A stretch of 64,000 nucleotides of DNA from JAHRVQ01 sp963976815 (lineage in GTDB: Bacteria > Pseudomonadota > Gammaproteobacteria > Pseudomonadales > Azotimanducaceae): positions 558,001 through 622,000 of the forward strand of contig CAXBLU010000001.1 in the NCBI GenBank assembly GCA_963976815.1, read 5' to 3'. The notes under the pieces are model-generated. The model had not been told where the DNA came from. It saw only the letters and a list, made by a program, of their open reading frames with translations, and searched no databases. Both the position numbers and the translations under genes were made by a program. This document shows, one piece after another, positions 41,527-51,200 of the stretch. Numbering within the stretch: position 1 is the first letter of the stretch; every line of letters starts with the position of its first letter.

Positions 41527-42051
41527 ATGTCCCAACGAATAGTCCTGACCGGTGGACCCGGTGCCGGCAAAACCACTGTTTTGGATATTCTGCAAACAAA
41601 GGGATTTGCAGTAGGTGTTGATGCTGCCCGATCGATTATTCAAGAGCGCAAAGCAGCCGGCCTGAGCCCACGACCTGAGCCACTATTATTTGCCGAACAG
41701 ATTCTAGACAGAGAAACGGCGCTTTTTGATTCCGCCAGCCAGTCTCCAATGTTCTTCGAACGGGGGGTTCCCGAGGCTGTTGCTTCTCTCTACGGGGCAA
41801 AAGGAATAGATGAGCCTTTGATGGAACACATGATGGCGCGATATCGCTACGATAAAGTTTTTCTGTTTCCAGCCTGGGAAGCGATCTATCAAACCGATGC
41901 TGAACGGGACCACACCTATGATCATGCGGTTCGAGTCTGTGAATCAATACGCAAATGGTACCTTCGATTCGACTACGAGGTCATTGAGGTACCATTAGAA
42001 ACCCCGCAGGCAAGAAGCGAGTTTATCCTGCAACATACAAACACCGCCTGA
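41527..42051 (+). CDS. AAA_28-type ATPase / nucleotide kinase-like protein
   Basis: 174 residues. Walker A VLTGGPGAGKTTVLDILQ at the N-terminus, SIIQERKAAGLSPRPEPLLF and FFERGVPEAVASLYGAKGID in the middle, and a C-terminal VIEVPLETPQARSEFIL typical of AAA_28 P-loop proteins. The family is uncharacterised but resembles small-molecule kinases. Single gene. Confidence 0.85.
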   Translation: MSQRIVLTGGPGAGKTTVLDILQTKGFAVGVDAARSIIQERKAAGLSPRPEPLLFAEQILDRETALFDSASQSPMFFERGVPEAVASLYGAKGIDEPLMEHMMARYRYDKVFLFPAWEAIYQTDAERDHTYDHAVRVCESIRKWYLRFDYEVIEVPLETPQARSEFILQHTNTA

Positions 42052-42212
42052 GCTGGGTAAGCTACCCAAATTGTAAAAGTAGCACCGCCAAGGCATCCGA
42101 GCTCACATTCTCGGTCTAAATGGCACTGGATTGGTTGTCTGAGCGTCCAGGGCGTTTTTGAGAATCCCCTATTGTCCCTGTAAACTACGGGCATTACTCC
42201 TAAGCTTACAAT

Positions 42213-43217
42213 ATGACCGATCGTGCCCCCACAAATCACAACCTGGATAGAACACTCTCTGTTGCCCCTATGATGGGCTATACGGATAAACATGCCCGGA
42301 TGTTGTTTCGGCTGATCTCACCCAATAGCTTACTCTTCACCGAGATGGTAGTGGCAAGTGCCCTGCTCCTTGGTGATCGCAATCGGTTTATCCAGCACGG
42401 GGCTGATGCACCTTGCGCACTCCAACTCGGCGGCAGCAATCCCCGCGAGCTCGCAGAATGCGCGGCGATTGCCGAGGAAGCTGGATATCAAGAAGTAAAT
42501 CTTAACGTCGGATGCCCTAGTGATCGAGTTCAACAGGGTGCCATTGGCGCTTGTTTAATGGCGGAGCCAGAACTTGTCGGAGACTGCGTTGCCGCCATGC
42601 AGTCTGCCTGCAATATCCCGGTCACCGTAAAATGCCGTATCGGCATTGATGATCAGGATAGCTACGAGGCCTTCTCGAACTTTATTCAAATCGTCAGCCA
42701 AAAAGGCTGCGATATATTTTATGTCCATGCTCGAAAAGCCATTTTGAAAGGCCTGTCTCCGAAAGAGAATCGCGACATACCGCCACTTAAGTACGACTAT
42801 GTCGCGCGTATTCAGAGGGACTTTCCTGAACTGTCCTTTTACTTAAACGGCGGCATCGATTCTGCTGAGTCTGCCCTGGAACAACTACAGGTATTCTCCG
42901 GCGTGATGATGGGGCGAGCACCCTATAAAGATCCGTATTTGCTGGCGACATTGGAATCAGAATTGTTTGCTGTGCCAATACCAGATCGCCTGGATGTCAT
43001 CGACAAATATCTGGCCTATGGCAAAACCCAACGTGATGCACCCCGGCATATCCTCAAGCATCTACTGGGTCTTTATGCCGGTTGCCCAGGCGCGCGAAGT
43101 TTTCGCCGGGTTTTAAGCACCTCAATGATCGAGAAAGACGTTTCCCTAGATCTGGTTTACGATGCAATTCAAGAAGCAGGGATTGAACCAATCCAGCAAA
43201 TTGCTGCCTACCCTTAA
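42213..43217 (+). CDS. dusA: tRNA-dihydrouridine(20/20a) synthase
   Basis: 334 residues, full length. TIM-barrel FMN enzyme: SVAPMMGYTDKHARMLFRLI at the N-terminus, catalytic Cys in NLNVGCPSDRVQQGAIGACL, FMN contacts in VTVKCRIGIDD, FYVHARKAILKGLSPKENR and LNGGIDS...GVMMGRAPYKDP. The ARKA.L.GLSP.ENR..PPL segment marks DusA rather than DusB/DusC. Reduces U20/U20a in tRNA using NADPH. Confidence 0.95.
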   Translation: MTDRAPTNHNLDRTLSVAPMMGYTDKHARMLFRLISPNSLLFTEMVVASALLLGDRNRFIQHGADAPCALQLGGSNPRELAECAAIAEEAGYQEVNLNVGCPSDRVQQGAIGACLMAEPELVGDCVAAMQSACNIPVTVKCRIGIDDQDSYEAFSNFIQIVSQKGCDIFYVHARKAILKGLSPKENRDIPPLKYDYVARIQRDFPELSFYLNGGIDSAESALEQLQVFSGVMMGRAPYKDPYLLATLESELFAVPIPDRLDVIDKYLAYGKTQRDAPRHILKHLLGLYAGCPGARSFRRVLSTSMIEKDVSLDLVYDAIQEAGIEPIQQIAAYP

Positions 43218-43235
43218 GGACCAAGAGAGTTAACC

Positions 43236-43697
43236 ATGCTGAAAGATATCAAACGATTCTTTGAAGAGAAGTTTCTGCTAGAAGAGAAAAATGACTCTGG
43301 TCTGGCAAAAGGTATTGAATACGCAACTGCCGCACTCATGATCGAACTGGCCAAAGCTGATTTTGAAGAAGACGATATTGAACGCCAGCTCATCATTGCA
43401 ATGCTGCGGGACACTTTTGATATTGAGGGAGAGCATCTAGAAGAGCTGATGACCACGGCTGAAGCCGCGTCAGCTGATGCCAGTGATTTGTTTCAGTTTA
43501 CGTCATTAATTAACGAGCATTACGAAAGTGAGAAAAAGATCGAACTGTTAGAAAATTTATGGCGAGTGGCTTATGCGGATGGGCGGCTAGATAAATATGA
43601 AGAGCAGTTTATTCGAAAAATTGCCGGCCTCATCAATTTGCCCCCTTCTGAATTCACCAAGACAAAACTTCGGGTCAAACATCAGCTAACGGAATAA
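43236..43697 (+). CDS. TerB-like helical protein
   Basis: 153 residues. LMIELAKADFEEDDIERQLI and NLWRVAYADGRLDKYEEQFI are the two EF-hand-like acidic helix pairs typical of the TerB/DjlA-N family (A.AD...........). TerB domains bind metal in tellurite-resistance clusters, but stand-alone members like this are common and uncharacterised. 18 bp after dusA, so probably co-transcribed. Confidence 0.85.
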   Translation: MLKDIKRFFEEKFLLEEKNDSGLAKGIEYATAALMIELAKADFEEDDIERQLIIAMLRDTFDIEGEHLEELMTTAEAASADASDLFQFTSLINEHYESEKKIELLENLWRVAYADGRLDKYEEQFIRKIAGLINLPPSEFTKTKLRVKHQLTE

Positions 43698-44210
43698 CTA
43701 TCCGGCGACTCGAACTTTATTCGAGTTCATGGGTTTTTGTTCGGCTTCAAGGGCTTGTACCAGATCAGAAAAACATTCTTCGTTATGTTTGCTCAGGCTG
43801 ATCAAAGTACGATGCGCATCCAACACCTGCTCCCGCAATAATTCTTCACTCATGACATGGGTCGGTAGCTCTAGAGCATCGTCGCAGGTATGCATACTGT
43901 GATCGATAATCAGAAATATTTGTTCAAAACCCATCGAGCGAACCACCCGGGTGATATCCGGATTAGGTGTCACCATCGTGGGCTGACAGTTCAGAATTGA
44001 TTGTGATGCCAGAGATATCTTCGCCAACAAACCCAGGGACGTACTATCCATACAGGTTGTTTCAGACAGATCGAGGACGATCGCCTTTTCCTTACGGTCA
44101 CCAATCTTTTGCAAAAAACCATTTAACGTCGGCGCAAGGTTAACGCGAATGTCACCGACAAATTTCAAAACATGATTGCCGTCATGTTCTGCGAACAAAA
44201 TCTTACTCAT
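43698..44210 (-). CDS. STAS-domain anti-anti-sigma-factor-like protein
   Basis: 170 residues. STAS fold (HVLKFVGDIRVNLAPTLNGF, AIVLDLSETTCMDSTSLGLL) with the conserved phosphorylatable Ser in MDSTSLG. A C-terminal extension of about 60 helical residues is unusual. It overlaps the PP2C phosphatase gene by 4 bp, making a partner-switch pair as in RsbU/RsbV or HsbR/HsbA. The kinase/anti-sigma partner is not in the window. Confidence 0.88.
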   Translation of the reverse strand: MSKILFAEHDGNHVLKFVGDIRVNLAPTLNGFLQKIGDRKEKAIVLDLSETTCMDSTSLGLLAKISLASQSILNCQPTMVTPNPDITRVVRSMGFEQIFLIIDHSMHTCDDALELPTHVMSEELLREQVLDAHRTLISLSKHNEECFSDLVQALEAEQKPMNSNKVRVAG

Positions 44211-45346
44211 GGCAGGGATGCCTTCCTTTGCAGGGTTAATACAGCTATGTCGTCTGGAACTTTACTTCTACCGTCGAGGTTTAGGTCTGCCGATAACGCG
44301 CTAATACTGCGGGAACCGGATTCTACCAGTGTTATTAGGTGCTTTTCTCTATTTTCTAGAGACTTCTGGGGTAATATTTCGAGCACTCCGTCGGAAAAAA
44401 GTACCAGCTCGAAGGTTTCGCTCAAAACGAGTTTTTCCGACTGATATTCGGTCTCGCAAACACCCAGGGGCAGCCCACCTAATTCCAGATATTGGCAGAC
44501 GTCGTTCTGGCATAAAATTGTCCCGGGAAAGTGGGCGGCACTGCTGTATTCCAGGGTTGATAGATTTAGGTCGATAACCCCCAGGAACATCGTGACATGC
44601 TGGTCCAGCTCCAGGGCCAACATTGCACGGTTAAACCAGGTAAGTAACTCGCTGCTCGTCAAACCAACTGCGGGAAAGCCCGGCTCGGCCATAGCCTTGG
44701 CGGTGACGGTGAGTGCTGTTGTGACCACCCCCCCTAGGACGCCATGGCCGGCGACATCCGCAAGATAAAACAGCAAACGACCGTCGGAAAGGTAAAAACA
44801 GTTCACCGAATCTCCGGTCATACCGGCCCTCGGCAGAAGCTGATAGCCGAAGCTAATATCGCCAAATTGTTGAGGATCCGGCAGCAGGCGTTGCTGAACT
44901 GCAAAACCAGCATTGCGGTCATCTTCGACATGATCCAGGTCGTCCTGGAGCTGTTGTTTCTCTGATTTAAGGGTGTCGAGATCTCGATGAAAAGCGATGG
45001 TTCTTGCTACGAGTAACGACAGGAGTGAATTTTCAGACCCGCTGGCAAGGTAGTATTCATCAGCACCGGCTTCCATCATCCTACCTGCCTGCTCAGCCTG
45101 ATCGCCTTCCCCAAACACCAAGACAGGAGGATGGGATTCACGGCCAACAAGTGCACTAAGGAGCGTTTCGGATTCAGGATAAGTCAGGGGTAGTAGTGCC
45201 AGATCTGGCATTCGGAGTTCGACGGCGGAGAGATATTCGCCAGGGGTGACTACCTTTTCTATGGCATACCCATTGGCTTCCAACGAGGCTAACAATTTAT
45301 TATCGACAGGCGTATAAGCCAACAACCTGTCACTAGCGGCTTGCAT
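44207..45346 (-). CDS. PP2C (SpoIIE-type) phosphatase with degenerate receiver domain
   Basis: 379 residues. N-terminal ~120 residues have receiver-like spacing (VLVFGEGDQAEQAGRMMEAG, ADEYYLA), but the phospho-acceptor position reads LALLPL with no Asp, so classical phosphorylation is unlikely. A coiled coil (LKSEKQQLQDDLDHVEDDRN) leads into a SpoIIE PP2C domain with LLFYLADVAGHGVLGGVVTT, FELVLFSDGVLEI and VPDDIAVLTLQ metal-binding motifs. It should dephosphorylate the adjacent STAS protein in a partner-switching stress or surface-behaviour pathway. Confidence 0.9.
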   Translation of the reverse strand: MQAASDRLLAYTPVDNKLLASLEANGYAIEKVVTPGEYLSAVELRMPDLALLPLTYPESETLLSALVGRESHPPVLVFGEGDQAEQAGRMMEAGADEYYLASGSENSLLSLLVARTIAFHRDLDTLKSEKQQLQDDLDHVEDDRNAGFAVQQRLLPDPQQFGDISFGYQLLPRAGMTGDSVNCFYLSDGRLLFYLADVAGHGVLGGVVTTALTVTAKAMAEPGFPAVGLTSSELLTWFNRAMLALELDQHVTMFLGVIDLNLSTLEYSSAAHFPGTILCQNDVCQYLELGGLPLGVCETEYQSEKLVLSETFELVLFSDGVLEILPQKSLENREKHLITLVESGSRSISALSADLNLDGRSKVPDDIAVLTLQRKASLP

Positions 45347-45445
45347 TCAGATATGACGCCGACTATCAAGTTGGATCAAGACTTTACTCCGAAAATTCAA
45401 CAGCTACAAGCATTTACAGACAAATGCTAAGAAATTACTCAACAC

Positions 45446-46132
45446 CTAAAAGTCGTCAAAATCGTCCTTCACCTGGCCATCGTTGACGAGGTAATTGCGG
45501 CGCTGAAGATAAGCATCCCGCAGGAAAATATAGCGGTCTCCAAATATGGCTCCCTCGGCACCCAGTAACGCGGCGCGTTGATCAACCACCACAAGCCCAT
45601 AGGTTCGATTCCTATGATCGACGGGATGCAAATACCGAATTGGGTCCAGGGCAGAGTCGAAGGGGCGTGACACCGTATCCGTCAAGGTGCTGGGCCCGAG
45701 CAACGGCAGCACCAGATACGGTCCAGCCGGAACACCCCAAACCGATAGTGTCTGACCGAAAGATTCGTTGTGTTTGGTCAAACCGAGACCCGAGGCAGGA
45801 TCAAACAACCCCCCGAGGCCCAGAGTGGTATTAATGACAATTCTGCCGAGGTCACTAACTCCTTTTAACGGCTTGCCCTGCAAAAAATTATTGGCACTAT
45901 TACTCACATCGCCCAGGTTGGAAAAGACGTTACTCACGCTATATCTGGCAAAACTGGGGACAACTTTGACATAGGTGTTCGCCACGGGTTTTAGGACCCA
46001 TCGGTCAGCTGTATCGTTTAACGCCTGGGTTCGCTTATTAAGCCCCATCCAGGGATCCTCGGCTGCAACAGCAATGGGAGCGACCAGCATCAGTGCGTAA
46101 ATCGTGAGCGACTGCAAAAACCTATGCGTCAT
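45446..46132 (-). CDS. mlaA: MlaA (VacJ) outer-membrane phospholipid-transport protein
   Basis: 228 residues from the ATG at 46132, chosen because GAGGAAAA precedes it; this overlaps the end of hrpA by 11 bp. Signal peptide ending AVAA-EDPWMGLN. No lipobox cysteine, unlike E. coli VacJ, so it is not a lipoprotein. Core family motifs: NDTADRWVLKPVA, NNFLQGKPLKGVSDLGRIVI, NTTLGLGGLFDPAS, FGQTLSVWGVPAGPYLVLPL and GPSTLTDTVSRPFD. Removes mislocalised phospholipid from the outer leaflet with the MlaFEDBC system; those genes are not in the window. Confidence 0.92.
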   Translation of the reverse strand: MTHRFLQSLTIYALMLVAPIAVAAEDPWMGLNKRTQALNDTADRWVLKPVANTYVKVVPSFARYSVSNVFSNLGDVSNSANNFLQGKPLKGVSDLGRIVINTTLGLGGLFDPASGLGLTKHNESFGQTLSVWGVPAGPYLVLPLLGPSTLTDTVSRPFDSALDPIRYLHPVDHRNRTYGLVVVDQRAALLGAEGAIFGDRYIFLRDAYLQRRNYLVNDGQVKDDFDDF

Positions 46133-49100
46133 TTTTCCTCGCTTTTTCAAATTCTTTATCCAGACGTTTGGCAGACACGGGAATTTTTGTACCAAGGGGC
46201 TGCGCAAACAAGGATACTCGAAATTCTTCTAACATCCACCGATAACGGTCAAAAGCACCCGCTCCTTTCTCCACTTCTCCGACAGCCTCCAACTGCTGCC
46301 AGTATCGGGCTAGCATGGCTACCGACTGTGCGTCTTTTTCGACATTACCTTGAATCCTATCCAGTCGGTATTCGACGGCCTTGAGATATCGCGGAAATTG
46401 AGTCAACCACTCCAGAGGCGTTACCGTCAGAAAAGAGGGACCGATCAATGCCTGCAAATGTTTCCTCACATCCGCCGCGATGGCGGGATGCTGTTTGGCA
46501 AATCCAGACTTTAATCTGTCTTCGATGGAGTTTGCCCGCTGTAGACATTCCCCTACAACACTAGCAACACGCCCGGCATTCTCCATCAGCGATTGGCGCT
46601 TCAACTGTCGATCGCGGAAGGTCTTCTCATCCTGAATGCTGCCCTGCCCTTCAAGAAAGGTGTATCTAAATATGCCTTCGACTAAATCCTGCAGAAGCTC
46701 CGCTTTTGAACCCCGGGTGGCGTAATACAGGGCAAACTGATTGAAACCGGGAATGTTCTTCTCCAAATACTTGAGCTGATCCTTCAGCGTTAGCAGGAAT
46801 AATCGTAGCAAGCCGCGCTCGGTCGCCAATCTTGCATCACGAACATTGTCCTTGATCACAATCGAAACGGACTCACCCTTATCCACCAGGGCGGGAAAAC
46901 CCTTGATCGAAATACCGCCCTGCTCGAGTGCAACTTCTTTAGGCAGATCACCGAAGCTCCAATCCGTCAGACCCGTTTTTTCAAGGTCGTGAACATCCCG
47001 TTGCCGGAAATTCTCCTCGGCCTTTGCGGCAAACTGGGTTTGCAACGCTGCGAGGTTTCGTCCCGACGCCAGAACACCGTCTTTGTCATCCATGACTTTG
47101 ACGTTCATTCGCAAATGCTGGTCAATCTCAGCGGCTCGAAATTCCGCTGCATTGACTCGATTACCGGTCAAGCGGAAAAGCTTTTCGGCCAGCACTTCGG
47201 GCAATGCTCGACCATCGTATACGAGCCCCTCCGATGCACGTTTGGCAAAATCCGGTGCCGGAATAAAATTCTTCCGCGTGGCTTTAGGCAAGGATTTAAT
47301 CAGCGCCAGACACTTTTCTTCCAGCAGGCCCGGAATAACCCAATCCAGTTGTTTACTATCCACCTGTCGTAGGATCGATACGGGGACCTTGAGTGAAACC
47401 CCGTCGTCCTCATGCTGAGGATCAAAATGATAATCCAGGGGCAACACGGTATCCGCCACCTGCATCTGATTAGGATAAAGGGCTTCTGACAACGCTGGCG
47501 TCTGCTTCATTAACTTTTCTTTAGACAGATAGAGCAACTTTGGATGTTTGACTTCAATCTCTTTGCGCCAGAACTCAAGATCAATACCGCTCACAATGTG
47601 CGGAGGCAAATGTTCATCATAGAAACGGTAGAGGGTGTAGCTGTCCGCCAGGATATCGCGCTTCCGGGATTTTGACTCAAGCCGTTCTATCTCATTGACC
47701 AATTCAATATTGTTTCGATAAAAACCCGCTTTGGATTCCAGCTGTTGCTCAACCAAGCCGGTTTGAATCAGCAGGTGTCGCGCTTTGGCCTGATCGATGG
47801 TGCCATAGTCAACCTTACGCCGCTTTACGACCACAAGGCCGTAGAGCATCACTTCCTCAAAGGCTAAAACCTGGCCACGTTTCGAATCAAAATAGGGTTC
47901 GTGGTAAGTGCGCTTAACCATTTGCTGGGCCAGGGGTTCTATCCACTCGCTCTCAATTTGCGCCACCATGCGACCAAACAATCGACTGGTTTCGACAAGC
48001 TCGCCGGACATAATCCAGCGGGGTTTTCTTTTAAACTGGGACGATCCGGGGAAAATGAAAAAGCGCCGATTGCGCGCACCCAGGTATTCATTGTCATCGT
48101 GCTTTTCACCCAGATTGCCAATGAGTCCGGACAACAGGGCAATATGAATGCTGTCGTAGTCAGCCCCTGGGGGATTAAATTTAAGGTTGAGTTCTTTGCA
48201 GGTTAGCGTCAACTGTCGATGATTCTCTCGCCATTCAATGTAACGAATGTAGGAAATAAAATGGCTGCGGCAGTATTTTCGGAACTGATTGTTGTTCAAT
48301 TCCTGACGCTGTTTTTCAAGTTCCTGCCACAGGTTCAACAGCGCAATAAAATCTGATTTTTCGTCCCAATGCTCCCGATGCCTTTGGTCTGCCGCCTGTT
48401 GATGTTCATGGGGTCGCTCCCTTGGGTCCTGCAGTGCGAGGGCACTAACAATTGTCAAAACCTCGGTCAGGCTGCCCCGCTTACCGGCTTCCAGCACCAT
48501 CCGGGCGAGCTTTAGATCAACGGGGAGTCGACTCATTTCTTTACCGATGCGAGTCAGATTTTTCTTCTCATCGACGGCTCGCAATTCATGCAGCAACTGA
48601 TAACCATCATTAATCTGGCGTTGCTCCGGCCGCTCAAGAAAAGGAAACTTTTCGATCTCCCCCAATCTCAGATTAAGCATTTGGAGGATCACGGCACCCA
48701 GGTTGGTGCGTAGAATTTCCGGGGCTGTAAATTCTGGCCGGGTGTTAAAGTCATCCTCTGCGTAGAGTCTGAAACAGACACCATCGCTGACCCGGCCACA
48801 GCGGCCTTTACGCTGATTGGCACTGGCTTGAGAAATCGGCTCAATCGGTAATTGCTGGACCTTCGAGCGTACGCTGTACCGGGATATACGGGCAAACCCG
48901 GGATCAATGACATAGCGAATGCCGGGTACCGTCAGTGAGGTTTCAGCAACGTTGGTTGCCAGTACGATGCGGCGACCGGAATGTGATTGAAACACCCGGT
49001 TTTGTTCCGCAACACTGAGTCGAGAGTAAAGGGGCAATACGTCAAATTGTTTCAAATCCGCTTTGCGAATGGTGTGGGCGAGTTCACGAATTTCCCGTTC

Positions 49101-49997
49101 GCCCGAAAGAAAAATTAAAACATCACCGGGAGATCGACGGGAGCGCTCCAGCTGCTGGATTTCTTTGAGGGTTTCAATCACCCCATCAAACATTTGTTGG
49201 TCACTATCCTCTGACTTTGAGATCTGCTCCGGGGGGCGATAGTGAACCTCAACTGGAAAGGTCCGACCGGAAACTTCAACCACAGGCGCGTTGCTGAAGT
49301 GTTTGGAGAATCGTTCGAGATCAATCGTCGCCGAGGTAATGATGACTTTGAGATCCGGCCGGCGCGGCAATATACGTTTTATGTAGCCGAGCAGGAAATC
49401 GATATTCAGACTTCTTTCATGGGCCTCATCGATGATTAGAGTATCGTAGTTATCTAAGAATCTGTCGTTCTGAGTCTCGGCTAGTAAGACGCCGTCTGTC
49501 ATCACCTTAATATGAGTCTTATCTGAGGACTGATCCGTGAACCGAACTTGATACCCCACGGATTCACCCAACTTAACGTTAAGCTCCTCGGCAATTCTGT
49601 GGGCAACGGTTCTCGCGGCGACTCGTCTTGGTTGGGTGTGACCTATTTTGCCGTAAATGCCGCGGCCAACATCCAGACAAATTTTGGGTAGCTGGGTGGT
49701 TTTCCCCGAGCCCGTTTCCCCCGCAACAATCACGACCTGATGTTTTGATATGGCCTTTTTTAGATCATCCAGCCTTTGGCTAACGGGCAGGATCTCGGGA
49801 TATTGGGGCGTGGGTACACTCGACGCTCTGGCTTCCGCCAGGGCAATAGATTTATCGAGTTTTTTGCGCAACGGACCATTCTTAGGGACGCCGCCGCGCA
49901 GCACTTTAGCCAGGCGGAAACGATCTCTAATCATGCAAGTCGCAAGGACCGCGTCCCCGTTAACTGAAGGGGCGCGGCTGGGTGGTTGACTGCTCAC
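46122..49997 (-). CDS. hrpA: ATP-dependent RNA helicase HrpA
   Basis: 1291 residues, full family length. Walker A VIVAGETGSGKTTQLPKICL, DEAH box LIIDEAHERSLNIDFLLGYI, SAT (IITSATID), motif VI QRKGRCGRVSDGV. Then the HA2, OB-fold and long DUF3418 C-terminal regions typical of bacterial HrpA. The family acts on collided or stalled ribosomes. Its last codons overlap mlaA. No abnormality seen. Confidence 0.96.
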   Translation of the reverse strand: MSSQPPSRAPSVNGDAVLATCMIRDRFRLAKVLRGGVPKNGPLRKKLDKSIALAEARASSVPTPQYPEILPVSQRLDDLKKAISKHQVVIVAGETGSGKTTQLPKICLDVGRGIYGKIGHTQPRRVAARTVAHRIAEELNVKLGESVGYQVRFTDQSSDKTHIKVMTDGVLLAETQNDRFLDNYDTLIIDEAHERSLNIDFLLGYIKRILPRRPDLKVIITSATIDLERFSKHFSNAPVVEVSGRTFPVEVHYRPPEQISKSEDSDQQMFDGVIETLKEIQQLERSRRSPGDVLIFLSGEREIRELAHTIRKADLKQFDVLPLYSRLSVAEQNRVFQSHSGRRIVLATNVAETSLTVPGIRYVIDPGFARISRYSVRSKVQQLPIEPISQASANQRKGRCGRVSDGVCFRLYAEDDFNTRPEFTAPEILRTNLGAVILQMLNLRLGEIEKFPFLERPEQRQINDGYQLLHELRAVDEKKNLTRIGKEMSRLPVDLKLARMVLEAGKRGSLTEVLTIVSALALQDPRERPHEHQQAADQRHREHWDEKSDFIALLNLWQELEKQRQELNNNQFRKYCRSHFISYIRYIEWRENHRQLTLTCKELNLKFNPPGADYDSIHIALLSGLIGNLGEKHDDNEYLGARNRRFFIFPGSSQFKRKPRWIMSGELVETSRLFGRMVAQIESEWIEPLAQQMVKRTYHEPYFDSKRGQVLAFEEVMLYGLVVVKRRKVDYGTIDQAKARHLLIQTGLVEQQLESKAGFYRNNIELVNEIERLESKSRKRDILADSYTLYRFYDEHLPPHIVSGIDLEFWRKEIEVKHPKLLYLSKEKLMKQTPALSEALYPNQMQVADTVLPLDYHFDPQHEDDGVSLKVPVSILRQVDSKQLDWVIPGLLEEKCLALIKSLPKATRKNFIPAPDFAKRASEGLVYDGRALPEVLAEKLFRLTGNRVNAAEFRAAEIDQHLRMNVKVMDDKDGVLASGRNLAALQTQFAAKAEENFRQRDVHDLEKTGLTDWSFGDLPKEVALEQGGISIKGFPALVDKGESVSIVIKDNVRDARLATERGLLRLFLLTLKDQLKYLEKNIPGFNQFALYYATRGSKAELLQDLVEGIFRYTFLEGQGSIQDEKTFRDRQLKRQSLMENAGRVASVVGECLQRANSIEDRLKSGFAKQHPAIAADVRKHLQALIGPSFLTVTPLEWLTQFPRYLKAVEYRLDRIQGNVEKDAQSVAMLARYWQQLEAVGEVEKGAGAFDRYRWMLEEFRVSLFAQPLGTKIPVSAKRLDKEFEKARKNDA

Positions 49998-50045
49998 GCG
50001 AATCGCCCTGATGGTTCAAAGTAAGAGACCCGCGACAGGGAAAAA

Positions 50046-51197
50046 CTACTTGGAGAGGTAGTTCATCCCATTTTCAATACCGCGAATGGTCAGGGGATAC
50101 ATTTGATCATCAACCAATTTTTTAGTCAGGGCTACCGAGTTGGAATATTCCCAGGTGTCTTCTGGCGTTGGGTTGATCCAGATGACCTTATCGAAGGTAT
50201 CCAGCACCCGTTGCATCCAAAGCGCACCCGCTTCTTCATTCCAATGCTCAACGCTGCCACCCGCATGAGTAATCTCATATGGTGCCATGGTGGCATCACC
50301 GACAAATATTACCCGGTAGTCATGGGAATACTTGTGAAGCAAATCAAATGTATCTATTTTTTCGTTCATACGACGATTGTGCTGTTTCCAGACGCCATCG
50401 TAGATAAAGTTATGGAAGTAAAAGGTCTCAAGATGCTTAAACTCAGATCGCGCTGCTGAAAACAATTCCTCACATACTTTTACGTGGGCATCCATGGAGC
50501 CACCGTTGTCCAGTAGCAACAACACCTTGACGGTATTGCGACGTTCAGGACGCATGATGATATCCAGCATGCCGCCGTTTTTAGCTGTCTTGTCGATGGT
50601 GTGATCAATATCAAGCTCATCATCAGCACCGGTTCTAGCAAGCTTTCGAAGACGCCTTAGGGAGATCTTCATACCACGGGTCCCTAGTTCGACATTGTCG
50701 TCATAGGCTTTGTAGTCTCGCTTATCCCAGGTGCGCTTACCGCGACGCTTCTTACCTTTACGCTCATCGCCTTCTTCGCCACGACCGTTTTGGCCTTTAC
50801 CTTCTTTGTCCTTCTCTTTGCCCTCGCCTTTGGCAGCTTCTTCTACCTGACGTTTGAACTCTTCGATAAGCTTCTCAAGACCGCCAAGCCCCTTAATTTT
50901 CTCAAGCTCTTCAGCGGTCAGGCTTTTTTCGAATTCACGACGCAAATACTCATCCGGAATTAAGGAGTTCAACAACGAAGACAGGTCTTCAAGGCCTTTA
51001 AAATAGGTACCGAAGGCCCGGTCAAACTTGTCGTAGTGACGCTCATCTTTTACCAATGCCATACGGCTTAAGTAATAGAACTCATCAATATCTGCATACA
51101 CCAGCCGGGCTTTTAAGATATCCAGCAGGTGTAGCAGTTCAGTGATCGAAACGGGTATCCGGGCATTTTTAAGCGCCAGGAAAAAGTTGATTAACAT
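50046..51197 (-). CDS. VWA-domain CoxE-like protein
   Basis: 383 residues. N-terminal helical part (MLINFFLALKNARIPVSITE), a highly charged Lys/Glu/Gly linker (about 118-155), then the VWA domain with MIDAS-like VLLLLDNGGSMDAH (DxGxS, the CoxE variant) and VIFVGDATMAPYEI. Encoded 3 bp after an AAA+ ATPase gene, the conserved MoxR-CoxE pair of many proteobacteria; such pairs remodel or insert metal into partner enzymes in known cases. The client protein here is unknown. Confidence 0.9.
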   Translation of the reverse strand: MLINFFLALKNARIPVSITELLHLLDILKARLVYADIDEFYYLSRMALVKDERHYDKFDRAFGTYFKGLEDLSSLLNSLIPDEYLRREFEKSLTAEELEKIKGLGGLEKLIEEFKRQVEEAAKGEGKEKDKEGKGQNGRGEEGDERKGKKRRGKRTWDKRDYKAYDDNVELGTRGMKISLRRLRKLARTGADDELDIDHTIDKTAKNGGMLDIIMRPERRNTVKVLLLLDNGGSMDAHVKVCEELFSAARSEFKHLETFYFHNFIYDGVWKQHNRRMNEKIDTFDLLHKYSHDYRVIFVGDATMAPYEITHAGGSVEHWNEEAGALWMQRVLDTFDKVIWINPTPEDTWEYSNSVALTKKLVDDQMYPLTIRGIENGMNYLSK

Positions 51198-51200
51198 AGG

